NCBI GenBank assembly: GCA_017992055.1
Contig: JAGOPK010000005.1
Coordinates: 186,001 to 250,000 of the forward strand
Direction: 5' to 3'
Length of the DNA: 64,000 nucleotides
Source: Burkholderiaceae bacterium
Lineage (GTDB): Bacteria; Pseudomonadota; Gammaproteobacteria; Burkholderiales; Burkholderiaceae_C
Under the pieces are notes generated by a model, which was not told the origin of the DNA, did not search any database, and saw only the letters and a program-made list of their open reading frames with translations. Positions 29,019 through 37,461 of the stretch are shown here, one piece after another; position 1 is the first letter of the stretch; each line of letters begins with the position of its first letter. The position numbers were made by a program, and so were the translations under genes.

Positions 29019-30212
29019 ATGGCCACCACGCTGATCGACCCACTGGTGCACGACGGCCCGGCCATGCGCGGCGCCGGCGCCGACCGCCTGTCGCTGGCGC
29101 TGATGGATGCGCGCAGCCGCACGCTGGCCTGGCTGACGGCCTTCGAGGACCTGGCCCTGGAGCCACCGGCCGACGAGCTGGAGCCGCCGCTGTGGCTGAT
29201 CGGCCATGCCGCCTGGTACCAGGAATACTGGATCGCCCGCCATCTGCAGCGCAGCCGCGGCCCGGCCGCCGATGCCGCGGCCGTGCGCCTGCCCTCGGTG
29301 CTGGCCCAGGCCGATGCGCTGTTCGATCCCCAGGTCGGCGGCCGGCGCGGCCGCTGGCGCCGCGAGCTGCCGTCGGCCGACGAGCTGCGCGACTACCTGG
29401 CCGCCACGCTGGAGGCCACGCTGGAGCTGCTGGACAAGGCCCCGGCCGACGACGCCGGCCTGCATGTGTTCCGCCAGGCCCTGCACCACGAGGACCGCAT
29501 CGCCGAGACCCTGGCCGAGCTGGCCCAGGCGCTGGACCTGCCCGAGCAGCGCCTGCAGCCGCTGGAGCAGGGTGGCTGGCTGCCGCCGCTGCCCAGCCGC
29601 ATGCGCCGCGAGCCGCTGGCCTGGCCCGGCCAGCTGGTGGAGCTGGGCACGCCCGCGGGCGGCTGGGTGCCCGAGTCCGAGCGCGAGCGCAGCCAGCAGC
29701 GCCTGGCCGACTTCGAGATCGATGCCCAGCCGGTGACCTGGGCCGACTATGCCGAGTTCATCGACGACGGCGGCTACGACCGCCGCGAGTGCTGGGGCAG
29801 CGAAGGCTGGGACTGGCTGGAGGCCAGCACGCGGCGTGCGCCGCGCTATGTGGAGCAGGTCACCGGCGGCGTGCTGGCGCGGCGCCTGGGCCGCATGCAG
29901 CGTGTGCCGGCGGCGCAGCCGGTGCTGCATGTCAGCGCCCACGAGGCCCAGGCGTGGTGCCGCTGGGCCGGCCGGCGCCTGCCCACCGAGGCCGAGTGGC
30001 AGCTGGCCGTGCAGCAGGGCGCGCGGCGCGGCCTGGTCTGGGGCGAGGTGCTGGAATGGGTGGCCGGCCGTGACCCGCGCGACGCCGGCCTGCACCACGT
30101 GCGCGGCGCCACGCTGATGGCCAGCCCGCGCCTGCGCCATGTGCTGGCCCGGCGCAGCCTGGCGCCGGCCGCCGATGCGGCCTTCATCGGCTTTCGCAGC
30201 TGCGCGCTCTGA
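29019..30212 (+). CDS. EgtB/SenA-like sulfoxide-synthase family protein with an altered iron site
   Basis: 397 aa: N-terminal DinB-like helical domain (residues ~15-190) and C-terminal FGE-sulfatase domain (~200-397: LGTPAGGWVP...FEIDAQPVTWADYAEFIDDGGY; CRWAGRRLPTEAEWQ; GFRSCAL). The layout and motifs PPLWLIGHAAWYQEYWIARH resemble SenA (selenoneine synthase) and EgtB. The expected HxxxHxE iron triad reads HEDRIAE, so the second His is Ile. Either the metal site is rearranged or the protein is not an active synthase. No senB-like glycosyltransferase or egtD is adjacent. Confidence 0.75.
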   Translation: MATTLIDPLVHDGPAMRGAGADRLSLALMDARSRTLAWLTAFEDLALEPPADELEPPLWLIGHAAWYQEYWIARHLQRSRGPAADAAAVRLPSVLAQADALFDPQVGGRRGRWRRELPSADELRDYLAATLEATLELLDKAPADDAGLHVFRQALHHEDRIAETLAELAQALDLPEQRLQPLEQGGWLPPLPSRMRREPLAWPGQLVELGTPAGGWVPESERERSQQRLADFEIDAQPVTWADYAEFIDDGGYDRRECWGSEGWDWLEASTRRAPRYVEQVTGGVLARRLGRMQRVPAAQPVLHVSAHEAQAWCRWAGRRLPTEAEWQLAVQQGARRGLVWGEVLEWVAGRDPRDAGLHHVRGATLMASPRLRHVLARRSLAPAADAAFIGFRSCAL

Positions 30213-30230
30213 GGCCCGCCCGAGGCAGGG

Positions 30231-30863
30231 CTATTTCTCGACCAGGCCTTCGCGCACCGCCAGGCGCACCAGGCCGGTGACGCCGCTGACGCCCAGCTTG
30301 GCCATGATGCGGCTGCGGTAGGTGTCCACGGTCTTCGGCGACAGGTGCAACTGGGTGCCGATGGCGGCGCTGGACAGGCCGTTGACGACCATGGTGACGA
30401 TCTGGCGCTCGCGCGGCGACAGCGTGGCAAAGGGGTCGTCGTCGCCGTTGCTGGTCAGGGCCTGCAGCGCCAGGTCGGCCACCTGCGGGCCGAAGAAGCG
30501 CCGGCCGGCGGCCACGGTGTCGATGGCCTGGATCAGCTCGGCCGCGCCGGCGTCCTTCAGCACATAGCCGGCCGCGCCCAGGCGCACCGCCTCGGCCACA
30601 TGGCGCGGCTGGGCCGACATGGTCAGCACCACGGCCTTGACCGGCGAGTCGCGGCGTTTCAACTCATGCAGCACCTCGAAGCCCGAGCGCTCGCCCAGGC
30701 CCAGGTCCAGCAGCATCACCTGGGCCTGTTTCTGTTGTGCCTCGACAACAGCCTCGGTGGGGTCGCTGCTGGCCCCCACCACCTCGTGGCCGCAGGACTC
30801 CAGCAGGGCATGCAATCCGTCGCGCAGGATGGCCTGGTCATCGACGAGGTAGATGCGTGTCAT
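30231..30863 (-). CDS. NarL/LuxR-type response regulator
   Basis: 211 aa from MTRIYLVDDQ; a GTG 14 codons upstream is an alternative. Receiver domain has the acidic pair VDDQ, phospho-Asp in LLDLGLG, Thr in VVLTMS and Lys in YVLKDAG. C-terminal GerE HTH: LSPRERQIVTMVVNGLSSAAIGTQLHLSPKTVDTYRSR. No kinase is adjacent. Members of this family (AgmR/ExaE/PedR) control PQQ alcohol dehydrogenase genes, and it borders the quinoprotein locus, so a role there is plausible (inference). Confidence 0.9.
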   Translation of the reverse strand: MTRIYLVDDQAILRDGLHALLESCGHEVVGASSDPTEAVVEAQQKQAQVMLLDLGLGERSGFEVLHELKRRDSPVKAVVLTMSAQPRHVAEAVRLGAAGYVLKDAGAAELIQAIDTVAAGRRFFGPQVADLALQALTSNGDDDPFATLSPRERQIVTMVVNGLSSAAIGTQLHLSPKTVDTYRSRIMAKLGVSGVTGLVRLAVREGLVEK

Positions 30864-31097
30864 CGGATATCCCGCATGGATGGTGCCATCCAGCATCTTT
30901 TGCACATTTCCCAGTTCCTCCCCGACAGCGCGGATGGGGACATCCCTCTTGTACCGCGCCGCGACGATACCAAAGGCCGACGCCGGCTGATTCGATTTGA
31001 AGCACCAGGCGGGAAAACGCGAACTTGGTCGTGGCCGCGGTCCGCGGTCTGATGCGCGCCGTGACGCTGGCTGTGCGTCCCCGTCCCATCATTTTTC

Positions 31098-33242
31098 ATG
31101 AACCATCCTGTCCGTCCGTTGTTTGTTGCCCTGCTGGCCGGCTGTGCCGGTGCCCAGGCCCAGCCGCTGCCGCCGTCGCCGGCCGCCGAGACCCTGGTGG
31201 TCACCGGCTCGCCGCAGGCCCGACGCCTGCTGGACGCGCCGTTTGCCATCTCGGCCATCGACGAGCAGGCGCTGCGCCAGGCCGGGCCGATGATCAACCT
31301 GTCCGAGGCCCTGGTCCAGGTGCCGGGCCTGGTGGTCAACAACCGCAACAACTACGCCCAGGACCTGCAGATCAGCAGCCGCGGCTTTGGCGCGCGGGCG
31401 GCCTTTGGCGTGCGCGGCCTGCGCCTGTACACCGACGGCATCCCGGCCACCATGCCTGACGGCCAGGGCCAGGTGGCGCACTTCGACCTGGCCGGCGCCG
31501 AGCGCATCGAGGTGCTGCGCGGGCCGTTCTCGGTGCTCTACGGCAACAACTCGGGCGGCGTGATCGCGGTGTTCAGCGCGCCGGTGCGGGCGGCGCAGAC
31601 CGAGCTGGCGCTGGATGCCGGCAGCGACGGCCTGCGCCAGCTGCGCCTGGGCCTGGCCACGCCCTTGAACGAGCAGCTGGACCTGCGCGCCAGCATCGCC
31701 AAGACCGAGCTGGAGGGCTTTCGCCCGCAGAGCGCGGCCGACCGCCAGCTGGCCAATGTGCGCCTGGCCTGGCGTGGCGCCGCCGACCGGCTGACGCTGC
31801 AGCTGTCCGACCACCAGCAGGCCGCCGACGATCCGCTGGGCCTGACCCGGCTGCAGTTCGACACCGACCCCTACCAGACCACGCCCCAGGCGCTGGAATA
31901 CGACACGCGCAAGACCGTGCGCCAGAGCCAGGCCGGGCTGAACTGGCGCCATGCCTTTGCCGGCGACGGCGCCCTGGGCGGCGCGCTGCGCGCCTCGTCG
32001 CTGACGCTGTACCACGGCTCGCGCGGCGTGGTGCAGTTCCAGTCCATCCCGTCCACCGCGCAGACCGCGGCCACGCATGGCGGCGGCGTGGTCGACTTCG
32101 ACCGCATCTACCGCGGCCTGGACGCGCGGCTGGAATGGCGGCTGGGCGCCGGCGATGTGGTCACCGGCTTCAGCCACGAGACCCAGCGCGATGAGCGCCG
32201 CGGCTGGCGCAACTTCACCGGCGCACCGGCCACGCCCACGGCCAAGGGCGTGCAGGGCGCGCTGCGCCGCGACGAGCTGAACGACTCGACCTCGCGCGAG
32301 GCCTATCTGCAGGCCCACTGGCCGCTGGGCGCCACGCTGGCGCTCACCGGCGGCCTGCGCGGCGGCGAGGTGCGCATGAGCACCGACGACCGTTTCCTGT
32401 CCAACGGCAACGACTCGGGCGCGCTGAGCTACCACTACAGCAACCCGGTGCTGGGCCTGCAGTGGAAGCCCCGTCCCGGCTGGGCCCTGCATGCCAGCGT
32501 GGCGCGCGGCTTCGAGGCGCCGACGCTGGGCGAGCTGGCCTATGCGCCGGCCACTCAGACCGAAGGCGGCTTCAACCGCGGCCTGGCCGGCCAGACCAGC
32601 CGCCAGGTCGAGCTGGGCAGCAAGTGGCGCTCGGCCGATGCGGCGCTGGCGGTGGATGCGGCGCTGTTTGCCGCCGATACCGACAACGAGATCGGCGTGC
32701 TGTCCAACACCGGCGGGCGCTCGGTGTTCCAGAACGTCGGCCGCACGCGCCGCCAGGGGGCCGAGCTGGCGCTGGGCTGGGCCATCGCGCCGGGCCTGCG
32801 CCTGCAGGCCAGCGCCAGCTGGCTGGATGCCGAGTACCGCAGCACGCTGGGCAACATCGTCGCCGGCCACCGCATCGCCGGCACCAGCGGCGCCAGCGCC
32901 TGGGCCCAGCTGGCCTGGACGCCGGCCGGCACCGCAGGGGCCGCGGGGCCCTGGGGCCAGTGGGCGCTGGAATGGCGGGCCGTGGGCCGCACCCAGGCCA
33001 ACGATGCCAGCAGCCCTGCCGCTGCCGCGTCGGCCGGGGGTTATGCGCTGGCCTCGCTGCGCTGGTCGCAGGCGCTGGCGCTGTCGCCGCTGGACACGCT
33101 GGAGCTGCTGGCCCGGGTGGACAACCTGGCCGACCGCCGCTACATCGGCAGCGTCATCGTCAACGACGGCAACAGCCGCTTCTTCGAGACCGGCGCGCCG
33201 CGCAGCCTGCTGGCCTCGCTGCGCTGGCTGCACCGCTGGTGA
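31098..33242 (+). CDS. TonB-dependent outer membrane receptor (first of two)
   Basis: 714 aa with signal peptide (MNHPVRPLFVALLAGCAGAQA). TonB box-like ETLVVTGS near residue 33; plug domain at ~45-155 (LSEALVQVPGLVV; ISSRGFGARAAFGVRGLRLY; GAERIEVLRGPFSVLYGNNSGG); 22-strand barrel to the end with a terminal aromatic tail (LRWLHRW). No signalling extension. It precedes the SoxYZ-like gene by 7 nt and is the first gene of the quinoprotein group, so a metal chelate or cofactor is a plausible ligand. Ligand not determinable from sequence. Confidence 0.9.
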   Translation: MNHPVRPLFVALLAGCAGAQAQPLPPSPAAETLVVTGSPQARRLLDAPFAISAIDEQALRQAGPMINLSEALVQVPGLVVNNRNNYAQDLQISSRGFGARAAFGVRGLRLYTDGIPATMPDGQGQVAHFDLAGAERIEVLRGPFSVLYGNNSGGVIAVFSAPVRAAQTELALDAGSDGLRQLRLGLATPLNEQLDLRASIAKTELEGFRPQSAADRQLANVRLAWRGAADRLTLQLSDHQQAADDPLGLTRLQFDTDPYQTTPQALEYDTRKTVRQSQAGLNWRHAFAGDGALGGALRASSLTLYHGSRGVVQFQSIPSTAQTAATHGGGVVDFDRIYRGLDARLEWRLGAGDVVTGFSHETQRDERRGWRNFTGAPATPTAKGVQGALRRDELNDSTSREAYLQAHWPLGATLALTGGLRGGEVRMSTDDRFLSNGNDSGALSYHYSNPVLGLQWKPRPGWALHASVARGFEAPTLGELAYAPATQTEGGFNRGLAGQTSRQVELGSKWRSADAALAVDAALFAADTDNEIGVLSNTGGRSVFQNVGRTRRQGAELALGWAIAPGLRLQASASWLDAEYRSTLGNIVAGHRIAGTSGASAWAQLAWTPAGTAGAAGPWGQWALEWRAVGRTQANDASSPAAAASAGGYALASLRWSQALALSPLDTLELLARVDNLADRRYIGSVIVNDGNSRFFETGAPRSLLASLRWLHRW

Positions 33243-33249
33243 GGGCGCG

Positions 33250-34053
33250 ATGGCACTGCGGCGGCGCGACGGTCTGACGGGGCTGATGCTGTGGGCCCTG
33301 GCCGGGGCCGCCCGCAGCCAGGCCGCGGCGGCCGACGACGGCGACCCGTTCAAGAGCCTGCAGTGGCCCGAGCTGAAGAAGGAGTTCCTGCCGCCGCGTG
33401 CGCGGGTGCAGTTCGATGCGCGCATCAAGGTGCTGGGCCCGGCCTTTGCCGAAGACCCGATGAACGTGCCGATCAGCGTGCAGGCGGCGCTGCCGGGCGT
33501 GCAGCGCATCATCGTGGTGGTCGACCGCAACCCGATCCGCAAGGTGCTGGAGCTGCAGCCGCTGCTGGCCCTGCCGACGCTGGGCTTTCGCTTCAAGCTG
33601 GAGCAGGCCTCGCCGGTGCGCGCCCTGGTGCTCACCGCCGACGGCCTGTGGCATGTGGGCGGCACCTGGGTCGACTCGGCCGGGGGCGGCTGCACCGTGC
33701 CCGGTGGCACACGCGCCGACGGCAGCTGGAGCCAGACCCTGGGCCAGGTCAGCGGCCGGCTGTTCAGCGCCGTGCCGGGCTTGGCTGCGGGTGCGGATCA
33801 GCGTGCCGCCCGACTGCGGCTGCGCATCATGCATCCGATGGACACCGGCCTGGTCAACGGCATCCCGGCCTTCTACCTCAGCCGGTTGTCGGTGCGCGAC
33901 GGCCGCGACCGCGAGCTGCTGCGGCTGCAGACCTTCGAGCCGGTCAGCGAGAACCCGGTGTTCTCGTTCGACTTCGAGCAGCCGCCTCCCGGGCCGCTGC
34001 GCATCGTCGGCGTCGACAACAACGGCAACCGCATCCAGAGCCCGCTCGAATGA
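33250..34053 (+). CDS. quinoprotein dehydrogenase-associated SoxYZ-like carrier
   Basis: 267 aa with an N-terminal signal (TGLMLWALAGAARSQAAA). Residues ~30-145 are SoxY-like (VPISVQAALPGVQRIIVVVDRNP), ending in GGGCTVPGG with the single conserved Cys. Residues ~165-267 are SoxZ-like (RLRIMHPMDTG...IPAFYLSRLSVR...PVFSFDFEQPPPG). This fused SoxYZ family is known only from PQQ dehydrogenase neighbourhoods. Overlaps the following hydrolase gene (ATGA). Its substrate on the swinging Cys is unknown. Confidence 0.9.
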   Translation: MALRRRDGLTGLMLWALAGAARSQAAAADDGDPFKSLQWPELKKEFLPPRARVQFDARIKVLGPAFAEDPMNVPISVQAALPGVQRIIVVVDRNPIRKVLELQPLLALPTLGFRFKLEQASPVRALVLTADGLWHVGGTWVDSAGGGCTVPGGTRADGSWSQTLGQVSGRLFSAVPGLAAGADQRAARLRLRIMHPMDTGLVNGIPAFYLSRLSVRDGRDRELLRLQTFEPVSENPVFSFDFEQPPPGPLRIVGVDNNGNRIQSPLE

Positions 34054-35054
34054 AGACGCTGAGCATGACGCTGCTGCTGCTGGCCGCGCTGCCGCTGCAG
34101 GCCGCACCGCCGCTGCCGCTGGCCGTGCCGGCCGCTCCGGTGGTGAACCTGGCGCGGCTGGACTACGGCCTGAAGGCGCGCGCGCTGGCCGAGGGCGTGT
34201 GGGTGGTCGAGGGCGCCAACGACGACTTTGCGCCGGCCAATGGCTGCAACATCATCAACACCGGCTTCATCGCCACCGGCGCCGGCGTGCTGGTCATCAA
34301 CACCGGCGTCAGCCGCCGCCACGGCGAGCAGCTGCGTGCGCTGATCGCCCGCACCACGCGCGAGCCGGTGGTGCAGGTCATCCACCTGAACCTGCACCCC
34401 GACTACTTCCTCGGCAACCAGGCCTTTGCCGACCTGCCCATCGCCGCCACGCTGCGCAGCCGCACCGGCATGCAGCGCGAGGCCCGGGCCTACGAGGACA
34501 ACCTGTACCGCTTGTGCGGCGACTGGATGAAGGGCACCGAGGCGCGGCTGCCGACGCAGACCATCGGCCCCGGGCCGCTGCGCATCGGCCAACGTGAATT
34601 CGAGCTGCGCGAGCTGCGCGGCCACACCGACAGCGACCTGGTGCTGATCGACCGCGCCAGCGGCGTGGTGTTTGCCGGCGGCCTGGTGTTTGCCGAGCGC
34701 CTGCCGACCACGCCGCATGCCGATGTGCGCGCCTGGCTGGCGGCGCTGGACCAGCTGGCGCCTTGGCTGCAGGGCGAGGGCCGGGATGGCCGCCCATTGA
34801 CCGTGGTGCCCAGCCATGGCCCGGTGCACAGCGGCGATGCCGGCCTGCAGCAGACCCGCGCCTATCTGCGCTGGCTGGACGGCGCCTTCAGCCGCTGGGC
34901 CGGCGAGGGCTGGGACATGAACGAGGTGCTGCGTGCGCCGGTGCCCGAGGCCTGGCGCCGCTGGGCCGCCTGGCCGGCCGAGTACACGCGCCAGGTGGCC
35001 CATCTGTACCCGCGCTACGAGCGTGCCGCGCTGCAGCTGCCACGCAAGCCCTGA
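34050..35054 (+). CDS. quinoprotein relay-system metallohydrolase, type 1 (MBL fold)
   Basis: 334 aa, signal peptide MKTLSMTLLLLAALPLQA. Metallo-beta-lactamase fold related to SoxH. The first metal motif, normally HxHxDH, reads NLHPDY (Asn114, His116, Asp118, Tyr119), while the later ligands GHTDSD and PSHGPVHSG look intact. A mixed or single-metal site is likely. Coupled to the SoxYZ-like gene by a 4-nt overlap, so it probably acts on whatever that carrier holds. Periplasmic. Confidence 0.85.
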   Translation: MKTLSMTLLLLAALPLQAAPPLPLAVPAAPVVNLARLDYGLKARALAEGVWVVEGANDDFAPANGCNIINTGFIATGAGVLVINTGVSRRHGEQLRALIARTTREPVVQVIHLNLHPDYFLGNQAFADLPIAATLRSRTGMQREARAYEDNLYRLCGDWMKGTEARLPTQTIGPGPLRIGQREFELRELRGHTDSDLVLIDRASGVVFAGGLVFAERLPTTPHADVRAWLAALDQLAPWLQGEGRDGRPLTVVPSHGPVHSGDAGLQQTRAYLRWLDGAFSRWAGEGWDMNEVLRAPVPEAWRRWAAWPAEYTRQVAHLYPRYERAALQLPRKP

Positions 35055-35147
35055 ACTGCGCAAGCCTGGAGCAGTGTTCCCCGGGTCAACCCTTGAACGG
35101 CGGGCCCGAATCGGCCCCGAAACGGCCGCTGGCGGCCAGCACCGAGG

Positions 35148-35163
35148 TGGCACGCGGATTGCC
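35148..35163 (+). promoter_or_regulatory. sigma-54 promoter of the PQQ dehydrogenase gene
   Basis: TGGCACGCGGATTGCC: perfect -24 TGGCAC, N5 spacer, -12 TTGCC. It predicts a transcript start near 35174, 58 nt before the dehydrogenase ATG. A sigma-54 activator gene lies in the same locus (51536-53704). Confidence 0.75.
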
Positions 35164-35209
35164 GGGAATTCTTCCCGGAGCACCCGGACAGTCCCCGGGT
35201 GTGACACCC
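35162..35209. promoter_or_regulatory. two palindromes in the dehydrogenase leader
   Basis: CCGGGAATTCTTCCCGG (35162-35178) overlaps the -12 element and the expected start site; GGGTGTGACACCC (35197-35209) lies in the leader just before the GGAGGAG ribosome site. Either could be an operator or a 5' RNA hairpin. Confidence 0.5.
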
Positions 35210-35231
35210 CTTCACCGGAGGAGACCTCACC

Positions 35232-36989
35232 ATGCGAATCAAACTGCTGACCCTGCTGGTCACGATGGGCTGTGCCGCCCTGTCCCTGTCTGCCCAAAGC
35301 GCCCAGGCCGCGGGTGTCACCGATCAAATGATCGAAAACGACGCCAAGTCCACCGGCGACGTGCTCAGCTGGGGCATTGGCCAGCAGGGCCAGCGCTACT
35401 CGCCGCTGAAGAGCATCAACACCGCCAACGTCGCCAAGCTGGTGCCGGTGTGGAGCTTCTCGTTCGGCGGCGAGAAGCAGCGCGGCCAGGAAACCCAGCC
35501 GGTGATCCACAACGGCAAGATGTTCGTCACCGCCAGCTACAGCCGCATCTTTGCGCTGGACGCCAAGACCGGCGCCAAGCTGTGGAAGTACGAGCACCGC
35601 CTGCCCGACGGCATCATGCCCTGCTGCGACGTCATCAACCGCGGCGCTGCGCTGTACGACAACCTGGTCATCTTCGCCACGCTGGACGCCCAGCTGGTGG
35701 CGCTGAACCAGGACACCGGCGAGGTGGTGTGGAAGGAGAAGATCGACGACTATGCCGCCGGCTACAGCGCCAGCGCCGCGCCGCTGATTGCCCAGGGCCT
35801 GCTGCTGACCGGCGTGTCGGGCGGCGAGTTCGGCGTCATCGGCCGCGTCGAGGCGCGCAACCCCAAGACCGGCGCCCTGGTCTGGGTGCGCCCGGTGGTC
35901 GAAGGCCACATGGGCAAGAAGTTCGACAAGGACGGCAATGCCAGCGACAACGGCATCTCGGGCACCACCGGCAAGAGCTGGCCGGGCGACCTGTGGAAGA
36001 CCGGCGGCGCGGCCACCTGGCTGGGCGGCACCTACAACCCCAAGACCGGCCTGGCCTACTTCGGCACCGGCAACCCGGCGCCCTGGAACAGCCATCTGCG
36101 CAAGGGTGACAACCTGTTCAGCTGCTCCACCGTCGCCATCGACGTGAAGACCGGCCAGATCGTCTGGCATTACCAGAACACGCCCAACGACGGCTGGGAC
36201 TTCGACGGCGTCAACGAGTTCGTCACCTACGACGACGGCGGCCAGATCCTCGGCGGCAAGGCCGACCGCAACGGCTTCTTCTACGTCAACGACGCCAAGA
36301 CCGGCAAGCTGGTCAATGCCTTCCCCTTCGTCAAGAAGATCACCTGGGCCACCGGCATCGACCTGAAGACCGGCCGGCCCAACTACGTGCCCGAGAACCG
36401 CCCCGGCGACCCCACCGCCGGCGCCGATGCCAACAAGGGCAAGTCGGTGTTCTCGGCGCCCAGCTTCCTGGGCGGCAAGAACCAGATGCCGATGGCCTAC
36501 AGCCCCGACACCAAGCTGTTCTATGTGCCGGCCAACGAATGGGGCATGGAGATCTGGAACGAGCCCATCACCTACAAGAAGGGCGCGGCCTACCTGGGCG
36601 CCGGCTTCACCATCAAGACGCTGAACGACGGGCCCATCGGCGCGCTGCGCGCCATCGACCCGAAGACCGGCAAGATCGTCTGGGAAGCCCCCAACAACGC
36701 GCCGCTGTGGGGCGGTGTGCTGACCACCGGCGGCAACCTGGTGTTCTGGGGCACGCCGGAAGGCTTTCTGCAGGCCGCCGATGCCAAGACCGGCAAGATC
36801 CTGTGGAAGTTCCAGACCGGCTCGGGCGTGGTGGCGCCGCCGGTGACCTGGAGCGAAGGTGGCGAGCAGTACGTGGCCGTGGCCTCGGGCTGGGGCGGCG
36901 CCGTGCCGCTGTGGGGCGGCGACGTGGCCAAGAAGGTCAACTACCTGGAGCAGGGCGGCTCGATGTGGGTGTTCAAGATCCCCAAGTGA
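35232..36989 (+). CDS. PQQ-dependent alcohol dehydrogenase, lanthanide-type signature
   Basis: 585 aa periplasmic quinoprotein with signal [18 protein letters not shown] and an eight-blade propeller with repeated W-motifs ([32 protein letters not shown]). The vicinal disulfide Cys131-Cys132 (MPCCDV), Glu199, Asn281 and catalytic Asp323 are present. Asp325 two residues on (WDFDGVNE) is the extra ligand found in XoxF/PedH/ExaF enzymes that use rare-earth ions; calcium enzymes have Ala/Ser/Thr there. No c-type heme motif, so electrons pass to a separate cytochrome (PedF at 54021). Strong GGAGGAG ribosome site. Confidence 0.95.
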   Translation: MRIKLLTLLVTMGCAALSLSAQSAQAAGVTDQMIENDAKSTGDVLSWGIGQQGQRYSPLKSINTANVAKLVPVWSFSFGGEKQRGQETQPVIHNGKMFVTASYSRIFALDAKTGAKLWKYEHRLPDGIMPCCDVINRGAALYDNLVIFATLDAQLVALNQDTGEVVWKEKIDDYAAGYSASAAPLIAQGLLLTGVSGGEFGVIGRVEARNPKTGALVWVRPVVEGHMGKKFDKDGNASDNGISGTTGKSWPGDLWKTGGAATWLGGTYNPKTGLAYFGTGNPAPWNSHLRKGDNLFSCSTVAIDVKTGQIVWHYQNTPNDGWDFDGVNEFVTYDDGGQILGGKADRNGFFYVNDAKTGKLVNAFPFVKKITWATGIDLKTGRPNYVPENRPGDPTAGADANKGKSVFSAPSFLGGKNQMPMAYSPDTKLFYVPANEWGMEIWNEPITYKKGAAYLGAGFTIKTLNDGPIGALRAIDPKTGKIVWEAPNNAPLWGGVLTTGGNLVFWGTPEGFLQAADAKTGKILWKFQTGSGVVAPPVTWSEGGEQYVAVASGWGGAVPLWGGDVAKKVNYLEQGGSMWVFKIPK

Positions 36990-37037
36990 GTCCCCGCGGC
37001 GGCGCCTGAGCCGCCGCCGGAGCGTGCATCCCAGCAG

Positions 37038-37068
37038 GCCGCCTGTGCGCCATGCCAGGCGGCTTTTT
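37038..37068 (+). terminator. terminator after the PQQ dehydrogenase gene
   Basis: Stem GCCGCCTG (37038-37045) / CAGGCGGC (37056-37063), 10-nt loop, T5. A second GC hairpin lies just before it (about 36995-37018). Confidence 0.85.
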
Positions 37069-37104
37069 CACGACTGGCCCCCGGCCAGAAGCCAAGGAAA
37101 TCCC

Positions 37105-37422
37105 ATGCCTCCCATTGCACAAACCCGCCGTGTGTTCCTGCTGCGTGCCGCCGGCAGCGGCGGCCTGGTGCTGGCCGCCGGTGCCGCCCGGGCCCAGGCC
37201 CGCGTCGACGAGGCCGACGAGACCGCCGTCGGCCTGGGCTACAAGCACGACACCACCAAGGTCGATGCCAAGAAATATCCGCAGCACCGCGTCGAGCAGA
37301 AGTGCAACAACTGCCAGTTCTGGCAGGGCTCGGCCAGCGATGCCTGGGCCGGCTGCGCGATGTTCGGCCGCAAGCACATCGCGGCGCCCGGCTGGTGCGT
37401 GGCCTACCGCAAGATCGGCTGA
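37105..37422 (+). CDS. high-potential iron-sulfur protein (HiPIP)
   Basis: 105 aa with a Tat-type signal (TRRVFLLRAAGSGG..ARAQA). Mature domain carries four Cys in CNNC-x13-C-x13-C, the HiPIP [4Fe-4S] pattern (QKCNNCQFWQG; GCAMFGRK; GWCVAY). Small periplasmic electron carrier. It lies between the dehydrogenase terminator and the kinase gene, so it may serve as an electron acceptor in this locus, though HiPIPs also serve other chains in Burkholderiales. Confidence 0.95.
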   Translation: MPPIAQTRRVFLLRAAGSGGLVLAAGAARAQARVDEADETAVGLGYKHDTTKVDAKKYPQHRVEQKCNNCQFWQGSASDAWAGCAMFGRKHIAAPGWCVAYRKIG

Positions 37423-37461
37423 GCCGGCTTGCCGGTGCCGGCCGGCCGTGACAATGCGGCG

